Part shown: in pieces, positions 12,101-24,060 of the stretch
Layout of the letters: each line of letters begins with the position of its first letter
How positions within the stretch are numbered: the stretch's first letter is position 1
From: Streblospio benedicti
Lineage: Eukaryota > Annelida > Polychaeta > Spionida > Spionidae
Length of the DNA stretch: 64,000 nt
Assembly (NCBI GenBank): GCA_019095985.1
Contig: CM032659.1
Span: forward strand, 15,039,530 to 15,103,529
Reading direction: 5' to 3'
Notes under the pieces: model-generated
The model's database searches: none
What the model saw: the letters and a program-made list of their open reading frames with translations, nothing else
What the model was told of the DNA's origin: nothing
Translations under genes and position numbers: made by a program

Positions 12101-14340
12101 GGATCAGCAGACTGCATTTCAAGTTGTACTGTACCATTTGGTCCCACTCCTAAATCTGCCAAGGTGATTTTGTCGATCATGTTAGAACCATCAAACATGA
12201 ACATAATCATGTCAGGAGAAATCTTTAACTCCGTTGCAAAATGAGTTTTGAGCTCTGAAAGGGTTTGACTTAATCCACATCGCATTGTTGCTACTTGTCC
12301 GCTTGGCATAAGCATAAATTTTACTGTTGCTGTAGCATCTTTTTCATACATTGGTTCTGGTGATTTTGCTTTGGGATCAACATCCTCATTTGCTGCTCCT
12401 TCAACTGGTACTGTTGCTGTTCCTTGATCTTCTCCAGTTTTTTTCTTATCTGAAGATGCCTCTGTTTCTTCTGCCTTGGCTTCCTCTTTAGATTCAGGCG
12501 CCTTTACCTGACTTTCTTCTGGACCGGGTTCCTGTGTTGCAGTCATTCCTTCTTGACTTTGTTCCACAGCTGGTTCCACAGCTGGTTCCACAGCCGGTTC
12601 TTCCTGTGTTTCCTCAGTAGCAGGTTCTTTCTCCTTTTCGTCAGAAGTAGGCTCTTCAGATTTTTCTTCTTCTGGGGCAGCTTCTTCCTTATTTGCTTCT
12701 GGAGCAGGTTCCTCTGCAGCAACATCTTCTTGGCTTTGTTGAGGAGCAGATTCCTCTTGTTGTTGAGGAGCAGATTCCTCTTGTTGTTGAGAAGCAGGTT
12801 CCTCTTGTTGTTGAGGAGCAGGTTCCTCTTGTTGTTGAGGAGCAGGTTCCTCTTGTTGTTGAGGAGCAGGTTCCTCTTGTTGTTGAGGAGCAGGTTCCTC
12901 TTGATTTGAATCAGCAGCAGGTTCCTCAGGTTTATCTTCTGGTCCAGGATCCTCTTGCTTTTCTTCAGATGATTCAGTGGCCGGTACTGCTACAGTTTCC
13001 TCCTCTGCTGAAAGTGAAAATAAATCATGATTCATTACATATTCCACGGGTTCATAGAAGAATTAGAATGTGTTGATTAACAATCTTTAATGATTACAAT
13101 TATGAATGATGTTTCACTGGGAACAATTATCTGGATCCATCATAGTATGCCTGAGTCAAAAAATCGATCAGTGTAAATATCGGTGAGACATTCACGGGTT
13201 TTACTCAGGCTAGACTATACTCTCAAGTCAGGTCAAGTCAAGTAATATTTGTTTAAAAGTCGGTGCAAAATAACAAATAACATATATTAAAGCTCTACAG
13301 AGCTTTTAGAACCGACAATTCAGACATATACAATTACACATTTATACAATGAAATAGATTTATAAAGATAAGTTATTTACAAAGGGAAAATTTACAGCTA
13401 TCACCTTCCCTTTCACATCTAAACTCATTTATAATGACATAGTTCAAGGGTGAGTGGATCACACTAGCTCTATAGTTTTCAAACTAGATGAGTTCTTTTG
13501 TATGTAGTGGGATGACAGTCCACTACATAGAGTGAGATGATAGACACACCTTTTATTTAACCAAAGCTTCTTAACTTCACACTTGGTGTATCCACAATAT
13601 TGTATGATAGGCCTACACTTAATAGGGGTTACAACTTGTGTGGGATCACCAATTTTATAATCCAAGCAGATCCCATTTTGAAGCCATACACTCTAACCTT
13701 TATGCTAGCAAGATCACCTAGCTCATCGATAATCACATATCTCCCCTTGTCTGGATCTGGATATGTAATTCACAAGTAAGCCAGTCTCAGATGAGAGACT
13801 GGCCTCCTCTTATGAGGCAACGCGTGAAGGGGAGGCCACGTGGTGTTTGTACATGTACCTCTCCAGAGGCAGGCTAGGTAGCCAACTGAGCCTCAGGGGT
13901 GGGGGGATCACACTAGCTATAATTTTCAAACTAGGTGAGTTCTTTTACGTGTAGAGGTGTGGCTCTCCTCTACACGGGACACGCCTTTTAACGAGGCTTC
14001 CGAACCTTGTCAATGACAATAAGCCAATCCATGAACGATGGACACCGTGGAGCATCAGTGGCCAAATTTCACTCACTTCAAGACACCATAGATTGTCAAG
14101 TTCATGTCATGAGACGTCGTTGGCCCAACGATGACAATGTCACCCAACTTGGGTGACATTGTCATTGTTTTGTAAGTGTAGCTAAGTTAGATACTACTTT
14201 TAGTACTAATTTAGACTTTCAACTAGTACTAGTAGGTCTACTAATTTACCATTATTTTCAACTTCAGGTTGCGCAGTAGCATCCTCTTCACTTTTAGGTT
14301 CAGTCTCCGTTTGTTCCGGGGGATTGGGTTCATCAGCCAT
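9171..14340 (-). CDS. IQUB: IQUB: IQ motif and ubiquitin-like domain-containing protein (ciliary radial spoke)
   Basis: Eight minus-strand exons, 5' to 3': 14340-14250 (start [10 protein letters not shown]), 13007-11367, 11207-11029, 10748-10515, 10309-10121, 9901-9770, 9638-9497 and 9317-9171 (stop). They encode about 917 residues; human IQUB is about 790. Order: an acidic Glu/Pro/Gln-rich N-terminus, a ubiquitin-like fold ([15 protein letters not shown] through [11 protein letters not shown]), an IQ motif ([16 protein letters not shown]), a charged coiled coil ([20 protein letters not shown]), then the conserved IQUB C-terminus with a CPSC...CRKC cysteine pair and [20 protein letters not shown]. 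In mammals IQUB is a radial spoke 1 protein needed for sperm motility. The extra length lies mainly in the low-complexity N-terminus. At acceptor 9901 the phase is off by one base from the conserved reading LRHSEEL, probably a sequence error. Confidence 0.93.
12738..12905. repeat. Coding 24-bp minisatellite in IQUB (EEPAPQQQ repeats)
   Basis: About seven copies of a 24-bp unit encode the octapeptide EEPAPQQQ, with variants EEPASQQQ and EESAPQQQ. The unit is a multiple of three, so copy-number change keeps the frame. A second small array nearby (12560-12600) encodes repeated AVEP. Confidence 0.85.
13215..13346 (-). mobile_element. LINE 3' tail fragment in IQUB intron 1
   Basis: A stretch containing AGCTCTACAGAGCTTTTAGAACCGAC matches, in the same orientation, the 3' end of the better preserved LINE fragment at 16656-17085. 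It starts in a CAAGT-type repeat, as LINE tails often do. I see no coding part. Confidence 0.5.
13449..14005. repeat. Diverged direct duplication in IQUB intron 1
   Basis: Two stretches, 13449-13580 and 13903-14005, share the run GGATCACACTAGCT and then TTTTCAAACTAGRTGAGTTCTTTT, followed by similar 'CACGCCTTTTA' and 'AACTT' segments. Between them is a short hairpin (GCCAGTCTC / GAGACTGGC near 13781). Probably pieces of an old dispersed repeat; the family is not recognised. Confidence 0.45.
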
Positions 14341-14849
14341 GATATATGGTCTGCAATTTATCTTATAATGTTATTTACAAAATTTGTGTCAAAACATTTT
14401 GATTACAAGTCGGCCATATTGTTTTTTGCTGCTATTAGTAACAGTTCTTGTTTTCTCACTCAGTAGCAATTTCAAATAAACGAACCACTGCTTTCTGAAA
14501 TGTTAAAAAAGGGATTGCTTCTGGTCTTTATTGCTTTCAAATATATTATTTTGAATAGTAAATAACAATTTCATCAGTATGATGTGATATTTTTGGACCA
14601 TAGAGTAATCTTCGTGGCTTTCACTATTTTTTTTTCAAAAGAAAGTGTGCGGCTAAAAGCTAGACTAATGCACTGTGCAACAGCATAACACCAATCAAAG
14701 ACGTCGTTAGGCGACAAAAGATATTAATTCTGTTTGGAGCGCATAACTCCTACTTCCTGTTTACATTAGAAACTTCAAAATTGAATATAAATAAATACAA
14801 AGTTATGTTGTGTTAATGCATAACCATCTTTTAACGCCTCTTACACAAA
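14341..14849. promoter_or_regulatory. Bidirectional promoter between IQUB and LRRC46-like, with X-box-like and FOXJ1-like motifs
   Basis: The divergent start codons are 509 bp apart. GTCGTTAGGCGAC at 14703-14715 fits the RFX X-box form RYYNYY-N-RRNRAC with a one-base spacer. TGTTTAC at 14758-14764 fits a forkhead (FOXJ1-type) core. RFX and FOXJ1 are the known master regulators of motile-cilium genes, and both flanking genes are ciliary. The motifs are seen; their use as a shared promoter is inferred. Confidence 0.5.
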
Positions 14850-14975
14850 ATGGAAGAAGTTGATGAATCTCATGATGTAGAAGGTGAAATTGGCTATTTG
14901 TTACAATATTCATTTTCGCATAATAATCTGTACATCTACTGAACTGTCTGCATTGTTGAAATATGTCTGAATGTC

Positions 14976-15008
<33 letters not shown>

Positions 15009-18000
15009 AGTATATTGGTCTACAATCAGTCATTGACTGTTGTTGTAGCGTAATCATACATCTACTTACATACGATGCTTGGTCAACATCTTAGTGTTAT
15101 TCTCGACCGTGCTGACACACTATAATATGGATCTATATGTGGAGATTGGCAATGCAGTGGAAGACGTACGACATAACCGTTTGGTGACACAAGGTCTGCC
15201 AAGGACGGGCCGCGAACTCAGGGTGCAGGCAAATCACATTTGTTAGCTAGTCGCATGATCTACTAGTAACCACTCTTATTGTTTTTAATTATTTTTAGAG
15301 CAAAAAAGGGCGCGGCTTTCCGTACATCTGATGGCAAAACGACACCTACCACCAGAAGCATTGAAATGGCCACAAGACCAGCTGTAAGTTTCAATATATA
15401 CCTGGTATTGATAAGATATAGTTTATTCAATACAAGCAATTATGTGTACCGGTACCTATGATAATGAAATACATTACAGATATTGATATTTGTGGATAGT
15501 GGATACAAGCTCTCAACTTTAAGTTTTATTTTTCTTGATAGAAAATGGTAATATTAATGTTTATTTCAGCTACAAAAAGGCTACGGTTTCTGGTATGTTG
15601 GATACAACATTGGTATTTCGACTAATTACAATTTATTATTTACCCAGTACAACCTTTTTTCTTTTACAGGCTAACAGCGCTAAATGACATAAGTCACTTG
15701 CGTCTGGATCGGGAAAACATTGGCTTTACTGACAGCCTTGATCTGCTAGGAAATACAGTCACAAACATCTATTTACAAATGGTAAGTTCAAAGGAAACCA
15801 ATATTTTGCCAAGTTTGGACTAATCAAATTGAATGATTATTGCCTTTGAAACAAATAACTTGTAATGGTAGAATATAACAACATATCTAGTTAAAAATCT
15901 GTGCAGATTATGGTCACAATGAATGTTCATGTGAATTAAAATGTCTTGCATTATCCTGAAAAATGTAACATTATGAATCCAAGTACGTTTTATGCCTCGT
16001 CCACAGAACAAGATTGAAGTTATTGAGAACTTTGATGCGGTGCTCAACCTGCGCTTCCTCACGCTGGCTGACAATCTCATCACCGAGCTGACCGGCCTCA
16101 GACACCTCCCTAAACTCGGGTTCCTCGACCTCTCCAACAACAACATCCGCAACATCGACCATGGTGAGTGTGACCGCACCGGCAGAGCCATCTCGGATAA
16201 TGTAGAGAGAAAGAATAAAAGCTAGGTATGAAAACTCCAAGCTGCAATAAATGAAACTCTTCCTAGGGTGTGCTTAGGCTTTTTAGTTCCGTGAATTTTT
16301 TAAATCCAGAACTATAAAATCTCATTTTGAACTTTTAGGTGCGTCATGTTATGTTTCTAAAGCAAAACAACCACGTTTAAAATTGACAAATCAAAGTGAA
16401 AAAGTGAGACACCTACCTTTAGCTCATTTAAACGTGGCTTTGAGAATATCTGTTATACTGTATTGAATTCTGATATGTGAGAAATTGTTTCGTCAGATGT
16501 TTTTTTATTTTCTTTTAAATGTGCCTATTTCCACACTTTGATTTCCAAAAGTCACTAAATATTTTCTAAATTTGAATAATTCCTGCACGTTTTGACCAGC
16601 TTCTTTTGAAATAAAAAGTATATTATAAATAGATTTTATTTCAAAAGGACAGCAGTAGATAGATAGATAGATAAAGTTTATTTAAAGTCGATATAGATTA
16701 CAACAATAAACACAAGCTCTAAGGAGCTTTTGATCGACTCATTCATACACAGTCACACGTGCGCATAATACACATACACAATACATTAATTACAAATAAT
16801 TAGAGCATAAAGCACCTGACGAAGTAACACAATTAATTAGGCATGCAGTACATTTACATATTTTCCCATTCCAAGATTGTAAGAGATTAGTGAATTGATT
16901 AAAATTCCCCACAGATCTTATATATTCAGGCAGGTCATTCCATAGTTCAGCAGCACTGTACCTGAACGATTTTTTCCCAAATTTAGTGGTTCATACCCTA
17001 GGTAGGTCAACAATATTTGAGTATCTAAAACTATAATTACTATTTTTAAAATGAACCAAGTCATGAAGACACAGAGGTCAAAACTGTTTATGAATTATCA
17101 AAATTTTGAAAATATTTAGTGACTTTGAACAAAATTTTGGAGATAAGCATGTTCAAAAGAAACCAAAAAAGCAAAATTAGGCTATATGCTATCATCTTTA
17201 TGTATCAAGTACTTAGTGCTTTGGTCAGAATTATCCATGGCCAGAAGGTGGCAGTGTCTACACTGATACATTTCAATGCATTCACATATTTCAATGTATC
17301 AGAGGATTGTTTTCTGATCAACATTTTTTTCACCTGACAGATGAGCTCCCTCAAAGTCTCGTGATCCTCAATCTGGCTGGCAATCCTTGTACACAGAACC
17401 CAGACTACAGGTAACCTGTATAACTGTTAATCTATAAGCTAATTCTTTCCTTTGTGCACTCCTACTATTATCTATCTGTTTCTCTTTAAATTTGTATACA
17501 GTAAAGACTGTAAGATTTACATACCAAATTCAGGATGTCACCTGCCTACCTTCCCCATCCAACAATTCCACCAATATATTTTTTCGTGGGTTGTTTGGGG
17601 TAGATTCATTTGAGAGAGGATTCAATAGATGCTCTTCACACATGAGTGTACATGGCTGTTGCAGGTCTGGGTTGGTGCGTGCATTGCCGCGGCTGCAGCA
17701 GTTGGACGGAGTGACCATAACGCGCGATCAGCGCCGCGCCGCCGGCCACGCCGTGTCAGACAGTGAGGACAGCGGCGAGGAGGACGAAGAGGACGAGGAG
17801 GAGACAGGTGAGGTCACCAGGTCACAGCCGCCACATGGTAGTGGTGCCAGGGTGAAAGCTTTCAAAAGTCCAGCTTGAAATGTCTTTTTTGAGTAGAGAC
17901 AAAAGTGCGAATATCAATTTTCTCAGCATTTAAATTTTTGGAAAAGATTTTGCTAGAGGTAGTCTTGAAAACATCTTTTTAACATTTTTTGTAGTTGTGA

Positions 18001-18393
18001 TTGTATAAATATTTTCTTATTCTCTCCATATTACTATTGTCATTGCTGAAAATGCAAATTAGGCGTCATGCACTCACATTTGGAAGCAATTGATTTGAAT
18101 AAAAGGTCTTGTGTATTCTTCTGAGGAGGTCTTAAATAGCTCTTATTTTGTTTTTTTTTTATCTGTGATTGTCATGTTACTGATTGTGTGTTGTGTTGTC
18201 AGTGGTCGGCGGTGCGTTGCCACGGCGACCGGACGACGACGACCTGCAGACGGTGACGACGTCCATCCTGCTGCGCTCCCAGGACCGGGTGGAGGCTGAG
18301 CACCACACGCACGAGGGCAAGATGTGTGCGCTCGACGAGCTACGCGCCGACAGAAACCTGCCGCCCAGCAGCGCACGGGGGGAGCGCAGATAG
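14850..18393 (+). CDS. LRRC46: LRRC46-like leucine-rich repeat protein (cilium/sperm flagellum)
   Basis: Eight exons: 14850-14883 (start MEEVDESHDVE), 15301-15383, 15570-15592, 15670-15781, 16007-16163, 17341-17410, 17665-17807 and 18203-18393 (stop). They give about 240 residues of consecutive leucine-rich repeats (ISHLRLDRENI, VTNIYLQMNKIEVI, LRFLTLADNLI, LGFLDLSNNNI) closing with DELPQSLVILNLAGNPCTQN. That segment closely resembles the same part of human LRRC46 (DEFPQSLLILNLSGNSCTN). An acidic tail (DSEDSGEEDEEDEEE) follows. In mouse, LRRC46 is needed for normal sperm flagella. All phases agree as listed, but exon 2 read in another frame (HLMAKRHLPPEAL) resembles LRRC46 ITKRNLTFPED better and would not join exon 3 in phase. 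The N-terminus is therefore uncertain. Confidence 0.8.
16656..17085 (-). mobile_element. CR1/L2-type LINE, 3' end fragment, in an LRRC46-like intron
   Basis: Read on the minus strand, this encodes the classic C-terminus of a CR1/L2-clade LINE reverse transcriptase protein (TTKFGKKSFRYSAAELWNDL, then PEYIRSVGNFNQF). A 3' UTR and a (TATC)n tail at 16656-16675 follow. It is 5'-truncated, as is usual for LINE copies. Confidence 0.75.
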
Positions 18394-18782
18394 CGCAGAC
18401 CGAGGGGACAGAAGACAGGACTGGTGTGGCCAGGAGATAGGGCTGGTGGGCGTGCAAGGGAAAGAAGTGTAGAGACTTTCAAAGTCAGATTGATTTGTGT
18501 GATGGTTTTGCTTTTGAAGGCATTATGGCATTGTATATATTATAAACACAGCACCCCAGAAACTGTAATTCTACTCAGTGCAAATAATCAATGCATGTAT
18601 TTCAAGGTAGGGTAAACCAGGCTAATTTCAGTCCCCTCAGTGTTTGGCTGTTTGCTGTGTAAAGTGTATGTGCGTAATTTCAAATAATAACAAGCATATT
18701 AGGCAGTAAACGGCTGGTTAACCCTATTGATTTACAAATGTGTTCATAATTATTTTCTATTTTTTATATGAGCATGAATAAA
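18394..18782 (+). terminator. LRRC46-like 3' UTR and poly(A) signal
   Basis: About 390 bp of non-coding DNA follows the stop, with AATAAA at 18777-18782 and T/G-rich DNA (TTTTGATAGTTTTGTTTC) just after it, a normal cleavage context. Confidence 0.55.
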
Positions 18783-19462
18783 TATTTTGTATTTTGATAG
18801 TTTTGTTTCTTTTTCTGTTCAATCTTACACAATGCTGGATTTATTAGAAAACTTGAAATATTTCTTATTGACTAATCAGAAATTATGAGAGAGGGAGGCA
18901 TGAGGTATTAGGGGAGGGGACCATTAATTTTATCACAGAGAATTGATGGGGACCACCAATTATTTGGCACACTTTTAATGGAGATCATAAAGTTTGTCGC
19001 AGATAGTTTACTTTTGTCTTTTTATAATTAATGAAAAATGTTGGATCTATATGCATTTCAAGAGCAACAACAGCAGCAGCAAACGCAACAACAACAACAA
19101 CCTTGCTTTTCGGCACCCTGCGGGGCTCTGTACTAGGTCCATTTAAAATCAATATTTATACAGGTCCAGATCATGACATAGCTACCAAACACTGTCTCTG
19201 CATACGTCTGGGCCACTTGATATAGTCAAATGGAAGATGTGTCTTCAGCTATGTCAATATAGTGGGTAGGAGCTTGCTTGCCATAGAAGAGAGAGAGAAT
19301 ATAATTGAATCATATATCAAACTAATGTAATATAAAATCAATATATATATATGTGTCTCATCTTTGATTTTAATGCAAACATGCACTATAAGATACATTA
19401 TTTAGATAAATATTGCTATAAAAATGACGATCAGGACAGTCAGGGAAACCGCAGTAAAACAT

Positions 19463-19633
<171 letters not shown>

Positions 19634-19978
19634 CTTTACAACACATCAAGTCAAAATACATGTATAAGGGACACATCTATAAGGTGTACTTTACACTTTA
19701 ATTATATGAAATGGCTAGGAAAAATTCCCCTCTTCCAGTTTTTCTTTTGCCTTCTAAAGAAAAATCAAAATAAATAAAATTGATTAAAAAATGGCTGAAT
19801 TCAAACCTTCCAGTTTTTTTATGCCTTTATTAAAAAGAAAAATGTGACCTGTTTATGATTATTGCAAGAAAGCATTTGCTTTTGGCAATGAATTTTCAAA
19901 AAGGTTCCTTTCAACATCAATTTCAATATCAATACAATGAACATACTTATAGCTTGGGGGTGGCACTTCCATATTCGC

Positions 19979-20125
19979 CCTGTGCCACTGATAGGGGTCA
20001 CCTTTTTCAACCCCGCAGTTTCACTAGGGGTCACCTTTTCCACCACTCAGTTTCACTAGGGGTCATCTTTTCCACCACTCAGTTTCACTAGGGGTCATGA
20101 TTTCAACATTCCCGCCAGTTTCACT
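19979..20125. repeat. Minisatellite of roughly 33 bp units
   Basis: At least four units of the form 'AGTTTCACTAGGGGTCA' plus 'TTTTCCACCACTC' lie in tandem. Decayed relatives (TTTCACTAGGGGTATCATTTT) continue to about 20360. Confidence 0.75.
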
Positions 20126-20784
20126 AAAGGAGGTTCAATCCCGAGGTTCAATACCTAGCTCTTTTTTCATGTGATTTTGCATTATTGAGCCATAAAACGG
20201 CATAAAAAGTGAATATAAGTTGTAGAAAATCTTGTTTTCATTACAGTATCACATAGAATAATAACCCTTGGGATAATACCCCATTGTTTTCATCCAGTGG
20301 TTTCACTAGGGGTATCATTTTCATAGTTTCCCTGGTTTCACTAAGGGTATGATTTTGGACCTTCAGTGGCACCCCCTACCCATTCACCACTGAAGTACCT
20401 CCCCCGAGACTTAAAGTCAACAAAAAATCCTTATTTATGGCTGCGTTGCCTTGAATTTCTTTGCATAAGTAAGAAAATACATAGTTCTGTTGATTTATCT
20501 TTAAAATTTATAAAAATATCAACATGACATATGAGGAAAAACTCATGCAAAGTATTAAGGACCAGAAATGCAAAATGTGGGTCCATTCAAAATTAGATGT
20601 GAAATTTTGTATATTATATAGGTGTTTTCTTATTGTGTCTAGCTATTCAAAAGCATTGTTTCTGATGCATAATATCGTCCGCAAAAATGGCTATTATACA
20701 TTTTCAAAATCATATGTCTCATTTCCTATTCCTTAAGCCCCAAAAAGTTAGATCTTCAAATTGCACTTTGTCACTCTCTTTACA

Positions 20785-21932
20785 GACAATAGGTGGCAGC
20801 ACGTATTTTAACTGTCCAAATGACATAACGCAAACAGCATTGTCAGCTTTTTAACATCTTCTGTTTGCGTTGTGTTGTAGTTAGTTTTAGTCTGATTTTC
20901 GACCATTGACGAAAATAAGTTATTACGAATTTTCAACATTAAAAAAGTTGATTTATCTATAAATTGGCAGTGGCGGAAGAGGAAAGCCAGTTAAGTTAAT
21001 CTATTCCATCATTCGCTGTGAAAAATCTGGCAACAGATCTCCATCCTTTAGATAATATGCTATAGATGTGTCCAAAGCAATAATTAATAATATTTCTCAT
21101 GTACAGATTATTTTATTTTATCTGTTATAGTGACACTGTCTGCACATATTAAATATAAAACATAAAAACATAAAACATGAAAACATAAAACTGATGAGAT
21201 TTTTTTCATGCCATTTGCAGAGAAAGTAATTGAAATGATGATATTTGATGATAATTTGCTAAGCAAATTTACCCAATTTGTTTCAGTTAAGCATACATAT
21301 GTGTAGCAATTTACAACCATCCTATTGTTTTGTAGAAAATATTTAAATAAATAAAATATAAGATCCTATTTGTTATTCTTTATTTATATGAAACTAGCAG
21401 TATACCCGGCACTGCTCGGGTTGAAACAGAAGAGATCCGGAACACATTAAATCCTCCTCCCTCCCCATCCTTCCCTCTGTACCATTTCCCTCACACCAAC
21501 TCCTGTCAGAATACAGGTCTGTGACGGAAAAAATACACCTCCATCACCTTCCTCCCATCGGCATAAGTCATAACCATATACACACTACATGTATATGGCA
21601 ATGATTGATATCCCTAATATCCCTCCCACCAGCTTCTGCTACCCCTGGTAAACATGTGTGGAACAGATTAAATGAGAAAGAAGGGAATTAATTACTTAAG
21701 AGTATTTAATGTTGACAATCACATACATGTATTTAGATAAACAAAAATACCAGATATGGAATTTACAGGTGAAACGAATATATAAAGCATTAAAAATCAA
21801 AACATTGAATTTAATTTACTTCGCATAAATTGACTGTCATGATATCATAACGCAAACAGCATCGTTAGTTTATAAGTCCTTACTGTTTCCGTTGTGCCCA
21901 GTTTTCGTACACGTGCTGCCATCTATTAAATG
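20785..21932. mobile_element. Possible DNA transposon with inverted ends
   Basis: AATAGGTGGCAGCACGT near 20790 recurs inverted near 21915 (ACGTGCTGCCATCTATT). Next to each end lies a direct copy of a ~65 bp stretch with the hairpin AACGCAAACAG...CTGTTTGCGTT (20827-20880 and 21848-21900). A Helentron-like end at ~21390 falls between them, so nesting is complex. No coding part is seen. Confidence 0.35.
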
Positions 21933-22945
21933 TCATCAAAATGAAATTGTGCAAATTTAAGTTTTGACTTTTTTTACGACTTAAGGGCCAGTAATTGAAA
22001 TACTATATAGTGATTAATATTACTTTTATTCTTATTGGGTCAAAGATAAATAGTAAAAACAATATTACTGTGAATGACTAACACTCTGAACAATATTTAG
22101 AAACAAATAAACGAAATAACAACCCTAATTGCATTTCAATAAAACTAAAAAAATGGTCCTTAAATTGTTTTATCTATTTTTTTTCTGGTAAAAATAGTAT
22201 TTCTTAAAATTCTTTGCAACACACTATTCTTCAATACACGCTCTCTAACAATAGCAAACAGTCGGTGTTTCAGGCTTCTTAAAAGCAATTTTATTCTAGA
22301 AGAAAGAATTAGAGCCAAACATTTGACTAATATATTTTTACAAAGATTTTCCCATTTTCATAAACAATGTTCACTGAAGATATGCTATTAAGTTTGATGA
22401 CCACGCCTATCAATATACATGATACAGGAGTATCATTAACTTATAAATTATAGCAAATTATAGCTGCATACCCGGCGCTGCTCGGGTTGAAACAGAAGAG
22501 ATCAGGAACACATTAAATCCTCCTCCATCCCCATCCTTCACTCTATACCTCTTCCCTCACACCAGCTCCTGTCAGAATACAGGTCTGTGACGGATAGAAT
22601 ACACCTCCATCACCTTCCTCCCATTGGCATAAGTCATAGCCATATACACACTGCATGTATATGACAATGATCGATCCCTCTAATATCCCTCCCACCAGCT
22701 TCTGCTACCCATGGTAAACATGTGTGGAACAGATTAAATGTTCCACCCTCCCCTACCCTTCCTTCGGCCGCCAACCTCTCTTCTCTTCCCAACCCTCTCT
22801 ACGCCATCCCCATATAAACAGGTCAGATCAGTCTAAATGCATCTCCATCACGCCCTTCCTACTGATCGGGTTGAAACATGAAATCTGGAACAGATTAAAT
22901 GCTATAAAGTATTCTAATAACTTGGTATACAGCATATGGATTCAT

Positions 22946-23509
22946 GTTATTTTCTCTTTGTTTTCATTCTTTTGCTGTCAATAATTATTTTTTAAAAAAA
23001 CGATCAAAACTTTACATATCTTTATTTATTTACTTGTTTCGAGTCAACAGACTCCTCAAATTTGTTGATGTTTACACTACCATGATTTTACTTTATAGGC
23101 CACGATATACAAAATATTAAGACCTATTCAGAAATATGACAATATTATTACTCCAAAGCATCATTTTCGAACAAAATACAAGAATGCCAAAATTTCTATA
23201 TCACAATATCACATGTGATATGGTCTGTTAATGCATAATTGATAATCCTTAATGAAGAAAATGGTAGAAGTTTTGGCATTCTTGTATTTTGTTCGAAAGT
23301 GATGCTTTGGAGTAATAATATTGTCATATTTCTGAATAGGTCTTAATATTTTGTATACATGGTCTATAAATAAAATCATGGTAGTGAAAACATCAATAAA
23401 TTTGGAGTCTGTTGACTCGAAACATGTAAATAAATAAAGATATGTAAAGTTTTAATAGTTTTTGGAATAATTATTGACACCAAGAGAATGAAAACAAAGA
23501 GAAAATAAC
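22946..23509. repeat. 564-bp near-perfect palindrome (foldback or long-TIR MITE)
   Basis: Two arms of about 250 bp read as reverse complements of each other with only a few mismatches, around a loop of roughly 60 bp centred near 23225. The outer ends are GTTATTTTCTCTTTG and CAAAGAGAAAATAAC. No open frame is conserved. It sits inside the Helentron-like repeat cluster. Confidence 0.85.
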
Positions 23510-23809
23510 AAGATTAAATGCTCATCTGCCACTCCCCCCTCAACAGACATATCATCTCACCCCTCAACAGACATATCCCTCACAACAGCTCCCGTTAGTA
23601 TACACGTCAGTATGTCTGGGACATATTAAATACACCTCCATCACCTTCCTTCCATTGTCATATGTGATAGCCATACACACTACATGTATATGGCAATGAT
23701 CGATCCAACTAATACCCCCTCCCCAAGCTACTGCTCGGGTTGCAACCGATTAGATCTGCAGCAGATTAAATGCTCCCCCCTTCACCTCATTTCCTCACAA
23801 ACAACCATA

Positions 23810-24060
23810 ACACCCCACCCCCCCAAAAAAAAAAAACAAAAAAAAACGAAAAAACAACAACAAACAAACAAAAACAAAACAAAACAAAAAAAAAAAAAAA
23901 AACCCCCCCCACCTCTCAGCCCAACAAACACACCTTTTTTGCACCCTCCCCAAAAAAAAAAAAGTGCAACGTACGTTTGACAAACAAAAAAAAACACAGA
24001 AAAATATGAAAAAAAAGAAAGCAAAAACATTTCTAAAACATTCCTTTTTTTTTCTTTTTT
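23810..24060. repeat. A-rich and C-rich low-complexity tract
   Basis: Long runs of A with scattered C-runs. Lysine- and proline-only frames here are not genes. Confidence 0.9.

Noticed and set aside
12553-13076. Plus-strand frames rich in Arg-Phe-Leu or Val-Glu-Gln opposite IQUB
   Set aside because: They are the antisense shadow of the repetitive IQUB exon.
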